From Thermus neutrinimicus (GTDB lineage Bacteria; Deinococcota; Deinococci; Deinococcales; Thermaceae), in contig NZ_JAKTNU010000017.1 of NCBI RefSeq assembly GCF_022760955.1, positions 1 through 36,985 on the forward strand: a stretch of DNA of 36,985 bases, given 5' to 3'. Shown here one piece after another: positions 16,425 through 24,308 of this stretch. A program made the translations under genes and the position numbers. The first letter of the stretch is position 1, and each line of letters starts with the position of its first letter. The notes below the pieces were generated by a model. It was not told the origin of the DNA and made no database searches. It saw only the letters and a list, made by a program, of their open reading frames with translations.

Positions 16425-16452
16425 TATACGCGAAATGTACCTTTCGCGAACA
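16425..16452. other. Candidate dif / Xer recombination site
   Basis: The 28 bp have the dif layout of 11-6-11: left arm TATACGCGAAA, spacer TGTACC, right arm TTTCGCGAACA. The inner 7 bp of the arms are perfect inverted repeats (CGCGAAA/TTTCGCG) and 9 of 11 positions match overall. The spacer resembles the TGTATA of E. coli dif. It lies in a locally AT-rich gap immediately upstream of the Xer-type gene, as reported for single-recombinase XerS and XerH systems. Function is inferred from structure and position only. Confidence 0.6.
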
Positions 16453-16792
16453 TAACAACTACCCAGCCAACCTGCAATAAGGGAGTTTGGGTAAAGCAAA
16501 GGCTCACTCCGCCCGGATTTCCTGGGCCCAGGAAACAACCCAAAAGCGCTTTGCAAAAGCCCCGCCCCCTTGTCTGTCTCTAACCGCTACAGCCAGAGGG
16601 CCGAAGCCGCCTCGAGGCTAAACCCTTACTCCTACCCGCGCCCCCTCGGGCCGGGTGCAGACAGCATCCCGGCAGGCCTCTTCAGCGAGAACCTGATGCT
16701 CAAGTCCCAGGCCTTAAGCCTCTTGGGGCACAGCTGGGGGAGTAAGCTTGTGTTATATTTCACGATTAAAACTGCTCGTGCTCTTTCTCTCC
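16453..16792. other. Intergenic stretch without a recognisable gene
   Basis: These 340 bp lie between the dif-like site and the end of the gamma-glutamyltransferase gene. The left part and the last 50 bp (around GTGTTATATTTCACGATT) are AT-rich; the middle is GC-rich. One plus-strand frame starting at TTG 16570 runs into the neighbouring gene. Its first 70 residues (with RLNPYSYPRPLGPGADSIP and LFSENLMLKSQALSLLG) match nothing I recognise, and no ribosome-binding site or promoter fits it. It could be the relic of a lost gene or simply a 3' region. Confidence 0.4.
16518..16535. repeat. Perfect 18-bp palindrome
   Basis: TTTCCTGGG is followed directly by its reverse complement. It sits in the gap between the recombinase and transferase genes, about 260 bp after the end of the transferase gene on its strand. 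It could be a terminator hairpin without a U-tract or a protein-binding site. Confidence 0.4.
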
Positions 16793-18382
16793 TCACCAGA
16801 CCAACGCCAACCCCTCCGCTCGTGGATCCGAAGCCCCCAAAAACGCCTCCCCACGGCGCAAGACCACCTGACCCCGCCCAAAAACCCCAGGCTCCACCTC
16901 ATAGGCCACCCGGTGCCCCAGGTCCTTGAGCACTAGGGCCGTAGCCTGGGGTATACCCGGCTCCAGCACCACCCAGTCCTCCCCTCCCCTACCCGGCACC
17001 ACCTGCCACCGCGGCCGGTCCAGCGCCGCTTGGGGGTTAAGCTGCAAGTCCGCCAGGGCCACCACCACCTGCACGTGCCCCTGGGGTTGCATGTAGCCCC
17101 CCATCACCCCAAAGGGACCCAAGGGTTTGCCCTCCCGCGTGAGAAACCCGGGGATGATGGTGTGGTAAGGCCGCTTGCCCGGTCCCACCCGGTTGGGGTG
17201 TCCCTCCTCCAAGGAAAACCCCAGTCCCCGGTTTTGCAGGGCGATCCCCGTGCCAGGCACAAGGATGCCCGAGCCAAAGCCCTGGTAGTTGGACTGGATG
17301 AGGGAGACCATCAGCTCCCCGTCCGCCGCCGCCAGGTAGACCGTTCCCCCAGGTCTCACCCCCGGCAGGGCCTGGGGAAGGGCCCTTTCCCCGATAAGTC
17401 CGCGCCGGGACGCCACGTGTTCGGGGGACAGCAGGGCCTGGGGAGGCTTCTCCAGGTAGCGGGGGTCGGCCACGTACTGGAAGGCGTCCGCCAAGGCCAG
17501 GCGCATGGCCTCGATCTGCAGGTGGTAGCTGAAGGGGTCTTCCGGTTTAAGCTCGAAGCCCTCCAGGATCGCCAGGGCCAAAAGGGCGGCGATCCCCTGG
17601 CCGTTAGGGGGGAGCTCGTGCACGGTGAGGCCCCGGTACTCCAGGGAGAGGGGCTCCACCCACTCCGGCTCATGGGCCCTGAGGTCCTCGAGGGTGAGAA
17701 GGCCCCCGGTAGCCTCGCTAAATCCCGCTATGGCCTCGGCCAACCTCCCCCGGTAAACGCTTTCCCCATAGCTCTCCCCGATCTCCCTCAACGTCTGGGC
17801 GTGCCCAGGGCTTCGCCACACCTCCCCGGCCCTCGGGGCCCGACCCTGGGGAAAGAAGGTCTCCTGGAAGGGCCGGAATTCCGGACCCTTAAGGGGAAGG
17901 TAGATCCCCTCCGCCCTGCGCCAGGTCCTGGCCGTCTCCGGTCCCACCGGGAACCCCTCCTCCGCGTAGCGGATGCCGGGGGCAAGGATCTCGGGGAAAG
18001 GGAGCCTGCCAAAGCGCTGGTGCAAAGCCCGCCACCCCGAGACCCCTCCGGGCACCGTCACCGGGAGCCAGCCCCTTTCCGGCATCCCCCCCTCGGGAAT
18101 CCGGTCAGGGGTCAGGCGCAAGGGGCTTTTCCCAGAGGCGTTCAGCCCGTGGAGCCGTCCATCCCACACCATGGCGAAAAGGTCGCCCCCGATCCCGTTG
18201 CTGGTGGGCTCCACCACCGTGAGGGTGGCCGCCATGGCGATGGCCGCATCCACCGCGTTTCCCCCCTTAAGCAGCATCTCCATCCCCGCCAAAGCCGCCA
18301 GGGGCTGGCTGGTGGCCACCGCACCCCGTCGGCCAAGAACCACGTGCCGGCGGGAAGGGTAAGGATAGTGGGTGAGGTCCAT
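16793..18382 (-). CDS. ggt: Gamma-glutamyltransferase family protein (cytoplasmic, YwrD-like)
   Basis: N-terminal-nucleophile hydrolase that cleaves or transfers gamma-glutamyl groups. The self-processing nucleophile is Thr347 in RPGGTVYLAAADGELMVSLIQ. Other family landmarks are GRRGAVATSQPLAALAGMEML, KGGNAVDAAIAMAATLTVVEP, SNGIGGDLFAMVW, the VPGGVSGW stretch, LPPNGQGIAALLAL, QSNYQGFGSGILVPGTG and VMGGYMQPQGHVQV. Length is 529 aa. There is no signal peptide, so unlike the secreted GGT of E. coli it should act in the cytoplasm, perhaps on peptides or glutathione-like thiols. The true substrate is not known. The ATG at 18382 has GGGGAGGA upstream. It lies 75 nt after fbp on the same strand. Confidence 0.9.
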   Translation of the reverse strand: MDLTHYPYPSRRHVVLGRRGAVATSQPLAALAGMEMLLKGGNAVDAAIAMAATLTVVEPTSNGIGGDLFAMVWDGRLHGLNASGKSPLRLTPDRIPEGGMPERGWLPVTVPGGVSGWRALHQRFGRLPFPEILAPGIRYAEEGFPVGPETARTWRRAEGIYLPLKGPEFRPFQETFFPQGRAPRAGEVWRSPGHAQTLREIGESYGESVYRGRLAEAIAGFSEATGGLLTLEDLRAHEPEWVEPLSLEYRGLTVHELPPNGQGIAALLALAILEGFELKPEDPFSYHLQIEAMRLALADAFQYVADPRYLEKPPQALLSPEHVASRRGLIGERALPQALPGVRPGGTVYLAAADGELMVSLIQSNYQGFGSGILVPGTGIALQNRGLGFSLEEGHPNRVGPGKRPYHTIIPGFLTREGKPLGPFGVMGGYMQPQGHVQVVVALADLQLNPQAALDRPRWQVVPGRGGEDWVVLEPGIPQATALVLKDLGHRVAYEVEPGVFGRGQVVLRRGEAFLGASDPRAEGLALVW

Positions 18383-18436
18383 GCGCTCCTCCCCGGCAAG
18401 TCTAATCCCTACCCTAGGGGAGACCTCTTGGCTTTT

Positions 18437-18455
18437 CCCCCAGGGTTTATGGGGG
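18437..18455. repeat. CCCCC/GGGGG hairpin between fbp and ggt
   Basis: CCCCC and GGGGG pair across a 9-nt loop just after the fbp stop. No T-run follows on the minus strand, so termination would be partial at best; the structure may separate fbp and ggt expression. Confidence 0.3.
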
Positions 18456-18457
18456 CG

Positions 18458-19549
18458 CTAGGAGAACTCCCGCTCCAGTTCCCTAAGCCGCTCCGCGATA
18501 CCCGTGTACTCCAGCTCTTCCATGGGTAGCATGGCTGGACCGTAAAATCCTTGGCGGCGCATCTCTTGGGCCTTCTCCACCACCTTGGCCCGCACCGCAT
18601 CCCAGACGGGATCCGCAAAGAGGTCCACCGGCTCGGAAAACCGGCCCTCCTTCAGGGAAAAAGCCAGCCCGCAAACCATGGGCACGCAGAAGAAGGTGGA
18701 GGCGGGGGTATTGGCCCTCACCGGCATCAAGGGCAGGTGGTGGCTTCCCCGGGTATCCCCGGCCACGAAGGGAGCCAGGGCCAAGGGGGGACCAAACTCC
18801 TCCGTGGCGGGGAAAATCTTCTGGGTGCGAATGAGGGCTACCGGATCGTCCTTGCCCACATAGCGGCCGGCAATATTCCGCAGGCGGGTGGTGCTCACCA
18901 CCGCAGCGATCTCCCCGTACCTCCTAGACCAGATGGACTCTATCCCAAACCGGTGGGAGTCCCTAAGCAAGGCGGCGATGTCGTATAGCCGCTCAGGGGC
19001 ATCCAAAACGATGTAGCTATCCCTTTCCGTTTGGGCAAGGTCCATGATGCGGAAGCGGAAGCCAGGGCGCAACTCCGATGAGAGCAAGAGGCCAGAGGAG
19101 TACATGGGGTCGGCGAAGGCCAGGTAGAGGGGCAGGTTGAACGCCCCAGGTTCGGTCTTATCGGCGGCCAGCACCATAAAGGGCTCCGCAGGGCGTTCTT
19201 CAAACTCCATCTCCGCCACCTGGGGCCCCAGGCCATGGAGGTTGCCGGAGAAGGCATCCTTCAATAGATCCTGCCCGGCCCCGTAAAGACCCTCCTCCTT
19301 GGCCACCTCGGTGCCCTCCCGGAAGGCTTTCCAGGCCAGCTCGTGGACGGCTGGGTTCCGAACGCCATGGGTATGCGAGAGGAGCAGGACGATGTCGTCC
19401 CCAATGTGGAACACATGGGCATCCAGGAGCAAACCGCCCACCTCCCCCCGTACCACCTCCTCCACCCGGGCCAGCACCCTGCGGCTGGGTAAGGTGTGCC
19501 CTCCGACGGAGCCGATGTCGGCCTTGAGGACGCTAAGGGTCACCTTCAT
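18458..19549 (-). CDS. fbp: Fructose-1,6-bisphosphate aldolase/phosphatase (archaeal type)
   Basis: Bifunctional gluconeogenic enzyme (FBPase class V) that joins triose phosphates to fructose-1,6-bisphosphate and then dephosphorylates it. The 363-aa protein has the Mg-binding start VLKADIGSVGGH (Asp11, His18), HIGDDIVLLLSHTHG, the GAGQDLLKDAFSGNLHGLGP stretch, MVLAADKTEPGAFN, and the loop RNIAGRYVGKDDPVALIRTQK with Tyr230 and the Schiff-base Lys233. This family is typical of Archaea and deep-branching thermophilic bacteria and suits heat-labile triose phosphates. The ATG at 19549 follows TAGGAGGA. It is divergent from the PfmR-like gene, with 164 nt between. Confidence 0.95.
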   Translation of the reverse strand: MKVTLSVLKADIGSVGGHTLPSRRVLARVEEVVRGEVGGLLLDAHVFHIGDDIVLLLSHTHGVRNPAVHELAWKAFREGTEVAKEEGLYGAGQDLLKDAFSGNLHGLGPQVAEMEFEERPAEPFMVLAADKTEPGAFNLPLYLAFADPMYSSGLLLSSELRPGFRFRIMDLAQTERDSYIVLDAPERLYDIAALLRDSHRFGIESIWSRRYGEIAAVVSTTRLRNIAGRYVGKDDPVALIRTQKIFPATEEFGPPLALAPFVAGDTRGSHHLPLMPVRANTPASTFFCVPMVCGLAFSLKEGRFSEPVDLFADPVWDAVRAKVVEKAQEMRRQGFYGPAMLPMEELEYTGIAERLRELEREFS

Positions 19550-19583
19550 AAGCTCCTCCTACCCTTTCCATACTTCCACACTT

Positions 19584-19605
19584 ATAGGGGCTTGGCAACC
19601 CCTAT
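19584..19605. repeat. Inverted repeat in the fbp-pfmR divergent region
   Basis: ATAGGGG and CCCCTAT are perfect 7-bp arms around an 8-nt centre, 35 bp upstream of the fbp start. The location suits an operator for a regulator of fbp, but no known site matches. Confidence 0.4.
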
Positions 19606-19659
19606 CCTTCCGCGTAGCACCAACAGCTTTGGAAACGTGGAAGGCAGGGGGAGGCTCCC

Positions 19660-19688
19660 TTGACTATGCCCTCCTCGAGGGGTAGAGT
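19660..19688 (+). promoter_or_regulatory. Promoter of the PfmR-like operon
   Basis: -35 TTGACT (19660-19665), 17-bp spacer, -10 TAGAGT (19683-19688). The layout equals that of the thiolase promoter: same -35 sequence, same spacing, operator starting 4-6 nt after the -10 box. A CCTCGAGG octamer lies in the spacer. Confidence 0.75.
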
Positions 19689-19693
19689 GTACT

Positions 19694-19709
19694 TACCGAC
19701 CGGTCGGTG
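19694..19709. promoter_or_regulatory. PfmR-type TetR operator (autoregulatory)
   Basis: TACCGACCGGTCGGTG. The inner 14 bp (19695-19708) are a perfect palindrome. It covers the expected transcription start and ends 4 nt before the ATG, overlapping the ribosome-binding site. It is nearly identical to the site at 5072-5087. Confidence 0.8.
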
Positions 19710-19713
19710 GGGT

Positions 19714-20289
19714 ATGGGAACTGCCACACGCAACCGCATCCTGGAAGAGGCCGCCCGGCTTTTTACGGAAAAGGGCTACGAGGCCACCAGTGTTCAGGAC
19801 CTGGCCGAGGCTCTGGGCCTTTCCAAGGCGGCGCTCTACCACCACTTCCGGAGCAAGGAGGAGGTTCTCTACGAGATCAGCCTTCAGGCCCTAGAGGGCC
19901 TTCGCCGCCAAGGAGAAAAAGCCCTATCCGAACCCGACCCCAAGGCAGCCCTGCTGCGCTTCATGGAAGGCCATGCCCGCTTCCTGGAGGAGAACCGGCC
20001 CTTTTTCGTGGCCATGCTGCAAGGGTTGCAAAGCCTCTCTCCCGAAAAAAGGGCCCTTACCATCGCCTTGCGCGACCGGTACGAGGGCCTGCTCCGAGCC
20101 ATCCTCGAGCGGGGCATGGCGTTGGGTGTCTTCCGTCCCCTGGATGTGGGACTCACGGCCCGGGCCATCCTCTCCCTCCTCAACTGGATGATCCGTTGGT
20201 TCCGCCCGGGCGGGCCCTTGCGGGCGGAAGAGGTAGCCAGGTTCTACTTTGATCTTATCCTTAGGGGGTTAGGAAATGGGGATTCCTGA
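19714..20289 (+). CDS. pfmR: TetR-family repressor, PfmR-like
   Basis: A 191-aa TetR regulator. The helix-turn-helix is in RNRILEEAARLFTEKGYEATSVQDLAEALGL plus SKAALYHHFRSKEEVLYEI (residues about 6-53); the remainder is the helical ligand and dimer domain. I chose ATG 19714 because the frame's upstream TTG at 19660 lies inside the -35 box. The gene overlaps the acyl-CoA dehydrogenase by 14 nt, so it heads a fatty-acid-type operon. A matching operator is present at its own promoter and at the thiolase promoter. PfmR of T. thermophilus controls phenylacetate and fatty-acid genes; this identity rests on operator sequence and context. A FadR-like role is the alternative. Confidence 0.8.
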   Translation: MGTATRNRILEEAARLFTEKGYEATSVQDLAEALGLSKAALYHHFRSKEEVLYEISLQALEGLRRQGEKALSEPDPKAALLRFMEGHARFLEENRPFFVAMLQGLQSLSPEKRALTIALRDRYEGLLRAILERGMALGVFRPLDVGLTARAILSLLNWMIRWFRPGGPLRAEEVARFYFDLILRGLGNGDS

Positions 20290-21418
20290 ACACAAGGAGA
20301 TTCGACAATTGGCTAGGCGCTTGCTAGAGGAAGCGGGGCCCACCCTGGCGGAGTATGAGGCCCGGGAAGCTTTTCCCTGGCCCCTGGTAAGGCGGATGGG
20401 AGAGCTGGGCTTCCTCGGGGTTTTCGTGCCTGAGGAGCTGGGAGGCGCTGGCCTGGACTTTTGGGCCTACATCGCCCTTCTGGAGGAGCTTGGAGGATAC
20501 GCTTCCTTACGCTCTATCCTTTCCGTACAGCAAAGCTTGGTCCTCACCCCCATCCTCACCTACGGCACCCCTGAGCAGAAGAAGCGCTACATCCCCCGTC
20601 TGGCCCGGGGGGAGATTCTGGGAGCCTATGGCCTAACTGAACCCGAAGCGGGCTCGGATGCAGGGAGCCTCCGCTCCCGGGCTTACCAGGACGGCGATCA
20701 CTATGTGCTAGAAGGACAGAAGACCTTCGTCTCCCATGCCAACGTGGCCCAGGTGTTCCTTATTTTTGCCAAAACCAACCCAGAGAAGGGCAGCAAGGGC
20801 ATTACCGCCTTCCTAGTGGAACGGGAAGATGGCCTACGCACTATGCCATTGAAGGGGAAACTAGGGCTTAGGGCTGCGGACACGGGGATCGTCTTCCTAG
20901 AGGGGGTGCGCATACCCAAGGACAGGGTTTTGGGAGAGGAGGGACAAGGCTTCAAGGTCGCCCTTTCCACCCTGGATACCGGACGGGTTTCCCTGGCGGC
21001 GGGAGCGGTAGGGCTGATGCAACGGGCCTTGGACCTATCCGTCCGGTACGCCAAGGAAAGGCACCAGTTCGGACGGCCCATCGCCAGTTTTCAGCTGGTG
21101 CAGGCGCATCTGGCCCAGATGAAGCTGGACCTCGAAGCGAGCCGCCTCCTCACCTACCAGGCGGTAGCCAAGAAGCTCAGGGGGGAAAGGTATACCCTCG
21201 AGGCCAGCATGGCCAAGCTCTTCGCCTCAGAAGCTGCCAACCGCGTGGCCTATCGGGCTATCCAGGTCCACGGGGGCTACGGCTTTTTCGAGGAGTACGA
21301 GGTGGCCCGGCTTTACCGGGACGCCCGTATCCTCACCCTTTACGAGGGAACCAGCGAGGTGCAGACCCTGGTGATCGGGGCCCACCTCACCGGGATCAAG
21401 GCCCTTGGAGAAGGCTAG
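20276..21418 (+). CDS. Acyl-CoA dehydrogenase
   Basis: FAD enzyme that introduces the trans-2 double bond into acyl-CoA, first step of beta-oxidation. The 380-aa protein has the family signatures GAYGLTEPEAGSDAGSLRS, KTFVSHANVAQVFLIFAK, RHQFGRPIASFQLVQ and GGYGFFEEYEVARLYRDARI. The catalytic base is Glu357 in LYEGTSEVQ, the position used by short- and medium-chain (butyryl-CoA type) enzymes. Chain length cannot be read from sequence. The ATG at 20276 overlaps the TetR gene by 14 nt. It is followed by the MaoC gene, so oxidation and hydration of an enoyl-CoA are coupled here. Confidence 0.93.
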   Translation: MGIPEHKEIRQLARRLLEEAGPTLAEYEAREAFPWPLVRRMGELGFLGVFVPEELGGAGLDFWAYIALLEELGGYASLRSILSVQQSLVLTPILTYGTPEQKKRYIPRLARGEILGAYGLTEPEAGSDAGSLRSRAYQDGDHYVLEGQKTFVSHANVAQVFLIFAKTNPEKGSKGITAFLVEREDGLRTMPLKGKLGLRAADTGIVFLEGVRIPKDRVLGEEGQGFKVALSTLDTGRVSLAAGAVGLMQRALDLSVRYAKERHQFGRPIASFQLVQAHLAQMKLDLEASRLLTYQAVAKKLRGERYTLEASMAKLFASEAANRVAYRAIQVHGGYGFFEEYEVARLYRDARILTLYEGTSEVQTLVIGAHLTGIKALGEG

Positions 21419-21431
21419 GGAGGTGATAAGG

Positions 21432-21881
21432 ATGCCCATGTACTTTGAGGACTTCCAGGTAGGCCAGCGCTTTACCACCCCCGCCCGTACGGTGACCGAA
21501 GCCGACGTGGTGAACTTCGCTGGGATCTCCGGGGACTTTAACCCCATCCACACCGATGCCGAGTTCGCCAAGGAGACCCCCTTTGGCCAGCGCATCGCCC
21601 ATGGGCTTCTGGTCCTTTCCATGCTCACCGGCCTTCGGCAACGAGGCGGACACTTTGAGGGAACCATTATCGCCTGGATGGAGATCCGCAACTACAAGTT
21701 CTTGAAACCCGTATTCATAGGGGACACCGTGAGGGGGGAAAGCGAGATCCTGGAGAAGCATGAAACCAGCAAGCCCGACCGAGGGGTGGTGGTACAGCGG
21801 GTACGGGTCCTGAACCAGAGGGGTGAGGTGGTTCAGGAAGGGGAGTTCGTCACCCTGGTGCGCAGGAAAGCCCAGGAATAG
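21432..21881 (+). CDS. MaoC-family enoyl-CoA hydratase
   Basis: Hot-dog-fold hydratase adding water to 2-enoyl-CoA. The 149-aa protein carries the hydratase-2 motif with Asp35 and His40 in GISGDFNPIHTDAEFAKETPFG, then IAHGLLVLSMLTGL. I chose ATG 21432 because GGAGGTG lies 6-7 nt upstream; a start at 21405 would overlap the dehydrogenase by 14 nt and add nine residues without similarity, and ATG 21438 is also possible. It is last in the PfmR-like operon. The stereochemistry (R-specific in characterised relatives) and chain length are inferred from family only. Confidence 0.9.
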   Translation: MPMYFEDFQVGQRFTTPARTVTEADVVNFAGISGDFNPIHTDAEFAKETPFGQRIAHGLLVLSMLTGLRQRGGHFEGTIIAWMEIRNYKFLKPVFIGDTVRGESEILEKHETSKPDRGVVVQRVRVLNQRGEVVQEGEFVTLVRRKAQE

Positions 21882-21906
21882 CGTCTGGGAGATGGGCGTT
21901 CCCCGG

Positions 21907-21927
21907 AAAAAAGGGGGGTAGACCCCC
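21907..21927 (-). terminator. Intrinsic terminator of the alkaline phosphatase gene
   Basis: On the minus strand GGGGG-TCTA-CCCCC is followed by CTTTTTT, a standard stem-loop with U-run, 37 nt after the phosphatase stop. It separates the gene from the convergent PfmR-like operon. Confidence 0.75.
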
Positions 21928-21963
21928 AAGTGGCCTACCCCAGGAAGGAGGAGCCAAACCCCT

Positions 21964-23469
21964 CTAGCCCCAGATGTCCCCCGGGTGCCTCATCCCCACG
22001 GGGCGGGATTTCAGGATCTCCAGGGCCTCCTCCTCGCTCATCACCGGGTTCTGGTAGCGGATCCCCAAGGCCTCCCCCATCAGGCGGAAGACATGGGTGT
22101 TGTCCACAAGGCCCAGGCTCAGGTGGCGGAGGCCCTGGCCGTAAAGGGCCAGCACCACGGGGCTTGCGGTATGCTGGCCGGAGCTCCAGCCGATGTTGGG
22201 TCGGTCGGGTCTGCTGGCGTTCCGCTGCACCATGGCCCAGGACAGGGTGTTGCTGGGCTGCACCCCGTACCGTACCCCATCGGGCCGATAGGTCTTCTTG
22301 GCGATGGCCTCCACCACCATCTGGGCTTCGGCATCCTCCAAGGTGACCCCTTTCATGGCCCGGTAGGCCTCCTTCACCTGCCCGGGGTCGGGATTACCCC
22401 CCAGCAACCGCAGCATGTGCTCGAAGCTGGCCTTTTGCCCCTCGAGGAGGTCCAGGCCCACGGAGCTTTCCAAATAGCTCCTGCCCGCACCGTACAAGGC
22501 CCCAACCCCGGTGGCGTGGTCGGACACCAGGATAAACAGGGTGTCCGGGTTACGGTCCACGAAGGCGGTAAGGGCCTCCAGGGCCTCATCTGCGGCCAGG
22601 ACATCCCAGAGGGTGGCGGCGGGGTCGTTGAGGTGGTTGGCGTGGTCAATCCGCCCCGCCTCCACCTGGAGCACGAAGCCATTGCGGTAGGCGGCCAGCC
22701 TGGGTAGGGCCGCCTGGACCATCTCCTTCAGGCTTAGGACCTTAACCCCTTGGAAGCGGCGGTCCACCTCGTAGGGGACGTGGCTATCGGAGAAGACCCC
22801 GAGGAGCCGGCTGGCGTTGGAACGGGCCAGCTCTTCCGGGGTGCGCACCACCCCGTAGCCCGCCTGGGTGAAGGCGCTGTACATGTCCCTCTTGTCCTTC
22901 CGCTTTTCGGGGTTGAAGAACCGGTCCCCGCCCCCCAGGTACACCTCGGCCCCAAAGGCCAGGTATTGCTCGGCGATCCTCTCCTCGGCGTTGCGGTCGG
23001 GGTTGGAAATCACGAAGCTGGCCGGGGTGGCATGGGTCACCGTGGTGGAGGTCACCAGGCCCACCGCCTTACCCAACTCCTTAGCGGCGGCGAAAAAGGG
23101 CTTCAAGGGGGTGCCGTCCGCATGTACGGCCAGCCCCCCGTTGACCGTCTTCACCCCACAGGAGAGGGCGTTGCCCGCGGCGCTGGACTCGGCGACGTAG
23201 CTGGTGAGGCTGTAGGTGTTTACCAAGCCGTTGGGGTACCGGGAAAGGAGCCTCTCCAGGGCTAAAACCCGGCCAAGCCGCCTCCGGGCGTAGGCCTGGG
23301 CGATGGCGTAGTCCTCCCAGGAGAAGCCGTCGTACACAAAAACGATCAGATTCCGGTACCGCCGGCCCAGGCTAGGGGTGTTTTGGAAAGCTCCCTGGGC
23401 TGCCCCCTTGGGAAGAAGGGCCAAAGCTCCTGCCGCCAAGCCGCCTTTGAGGATATCCCTACGCTTCAT
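21964..23469 (-). CDS. phoA: Alkaline phosphatase, Tat-exported
   Basis: Zn/Mg phosphomonoesterase acting outside the cytoplasmic membrane. The N-terminus is a twin-arginine signal: MKRRDILKGG, a hydrophobic stretch LAAGALALLP and a probable cut after AQG-A near residue 26. Active-site parts are Asp47 in FVYDGFSWED, the nucleophile Ser96 in VAESSAAGNALSCGVKT, HATPASF, the Zn-binding EAGRIDHANHLNDPA, VSDHATG and the late SGQHTASPVVLALYG. Length (501 aa) fits Thermus alkaline phosphatases. GGAGGTGGGG precedes the ATG at 23469. It lies 54 nt after thiD on the same strand; a weak TTGACC-containing promoter may lie in the gap, but no Pho box is recognisable. Confidence 0.93.
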   Translation of the reverse strand: MKRRDILKGGLAAGALALLPKGAAQGAFQNTPSLGRRYRNLIVFVYDGFSWEDYAIAQAYARRRLGRVLALERLLSRYPNGLVNTYSLTSYVAESSAAGNALSCGVKTVNGGLAVHADGTPLKPFFAAAKELGKAVGLVTSTTVTHATPASFVISNPDRNAEERIAEQYLAFGAEVYLGGGDRFFNPEKRKDKRDMYSAFTQAGYGVVRTPEELARSNASRLLGVFSDSHVPYEVDRRFQGVKVLSLKEMVQAALPRLAAYRNGFVLQVEAGRIDHANHLNDPAATLWDVLAADEALEALTAFVDRNPDTLFILVSDHATGVGALYGAGRSYLESSVGLDLLEGQKASFEHMLRLLGGNPDPGQVKEAYRAMKGVTLEDAEAQMVVEAIAKKTYRPDGVRYGVQPSNTLSWAMVQRNASRPDRPNIGWSSGQHTASPVVLALYGQGLRHLSLGLVDNTHVFRLMGEALGIRYQNPVMSEEEALEILKSRPVGMRHPGDIWG

Positions 23470-23523
23470 CCCCCACCTCCAAGGGCAGAGTAGCTGCCCC
23501 TTGTCAGGAGCGGGTCAAGCTCC

Positions 23524-24300
23524 CTAGGCGAAGTGGTTCAGGGGGCCGTGGCCGCCCCCCAGACCGGGAGCGGTCTCCAAGGCCCGGGTGAGGTAGGCCT
23601 TAGCCTCCCCCACGGCTTCCTCCAGGGGTTTTCCCAAGGCCAAGAGGGCGGCGATGGCTGCGGAAAGGGTGCACCCCGTGCCGTGGGTGTTTCGGGTCCG
23701 GATGCGGGGGGCGCGGAAGGCAAGGATTCTCCGCCGGGTGGCCAGGAGGTCCACGGCCTCTTCCCCCGCAAAATGGCCCCCCTTGAGGAGAACCGCCTGG
23801 GGGCCCAGGGCGAGGAGCTCCTCTGCCCTTTCCTCGGCCTCCGCCAAGGTGCGGATGGGCTTCTGAAGGAGGGCTTCCGCCTCGAGGCGGTTGGGGGTGA
23901 TGAGGGTGGCCAGGGGAAAAAGCCTCTCCTTAAGGGCCCGGACGGCCCCGGGGGCGAGAAGGGGATTGCCGCCCTTGGCCACCATCACCGGGTCCACCAC
24001 CAGGGGGTGGATCCCGTGGCGCTCCACCCCTTCGGCCACCGCTTTCACAATCTCCTCCCCTCCCAAGGCCCCCGTCTTGGCGGCGTGGATGGGAAAGTCC
24101 TCAGCCACGCTTTGCATCTGCTGGTACACCAGCCCGGGGGGCAGGAGTTCCACCCTTTGCACCCCCAGGGTGTTTTGGGCGGTGACCAGGGTGAGGACGC
24201 TGGTACCATAGACCCCGAAGCGGAAGAAGGTCTTGAGGTCCGCCTGCACCCCGGCCCCGCCTCCCGAGTCGGAGCCGGCGATGGTGAGGGCTACCCGCAT
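23524..24300 (-). CDS. thiD: Hydroxymethylpyrimidine/phosphomethylpyrimidine kinase
   Basis: Phosphorylates HMP and then HMP-P to HMP-PP for thiamin synthesis. The 258-aa ribokinase-fold protein shows [20 protein letters not shown] at the N-terminus, TALVTAQNT-like [50 protein letters not shown] and the anion-hole motif [15 protein letters not shown] with the catalytic Cys/Asp region near residue 214. It follows thiC by 8 nt and is the last biosynthetic gene of the riboswitch-controlled operon. Confidence 0.95.
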   Translation of the reverse strand: MRVALTIAGSDSGGGAGVQADLKTFFRFGVYGTSVLTLVTAQNTLGVQRVELLPPGLVYQQMQSVAEDFPIHAAKTGALGGEEIVKAVAEGVERHGIHPLVVDPVMVAKGGNPLLAPGAVRALKERLFPLATLITPNRLEAEALLQKPIRTLAEAEERAEELLALGPQAVLLKGGHFAGEEAVDLLATRRRILAFRAPRIRTRNTHGTGCTLSAAIAALLALGKPLEEAVGEAKAYLTRALETAPGLGGGHGPLNHFA

Positions 24301-24308
24301 GCCGCCCC

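Noticed and set aside
17030-18529. A 499-codon open frame on the plus strand opposite the gamma-glutamyltransferase gene
   Set aside because: It is a mirror of the coding strand in high-GC DNA (rich in Gly, Pro, His, Arg, Gln), has no family motifs, and the opposite strand encodes a complete enzyme with its catalytic Thr.
19660-19713. Upstream TTG start for the PfmR-like gene
   Set aside because: The TTG is part of the -35 hexamer, and the segment contains the -10 box and operator.
23479-23505. Imperfect inverted repeat CAAGGGCAG/CTGCCCCTTG before phoA, considered as a Pho box or terminator
   Set aside because: It has a bulge, no T-run and no resemblance to known Pho boxes; too weak to list.
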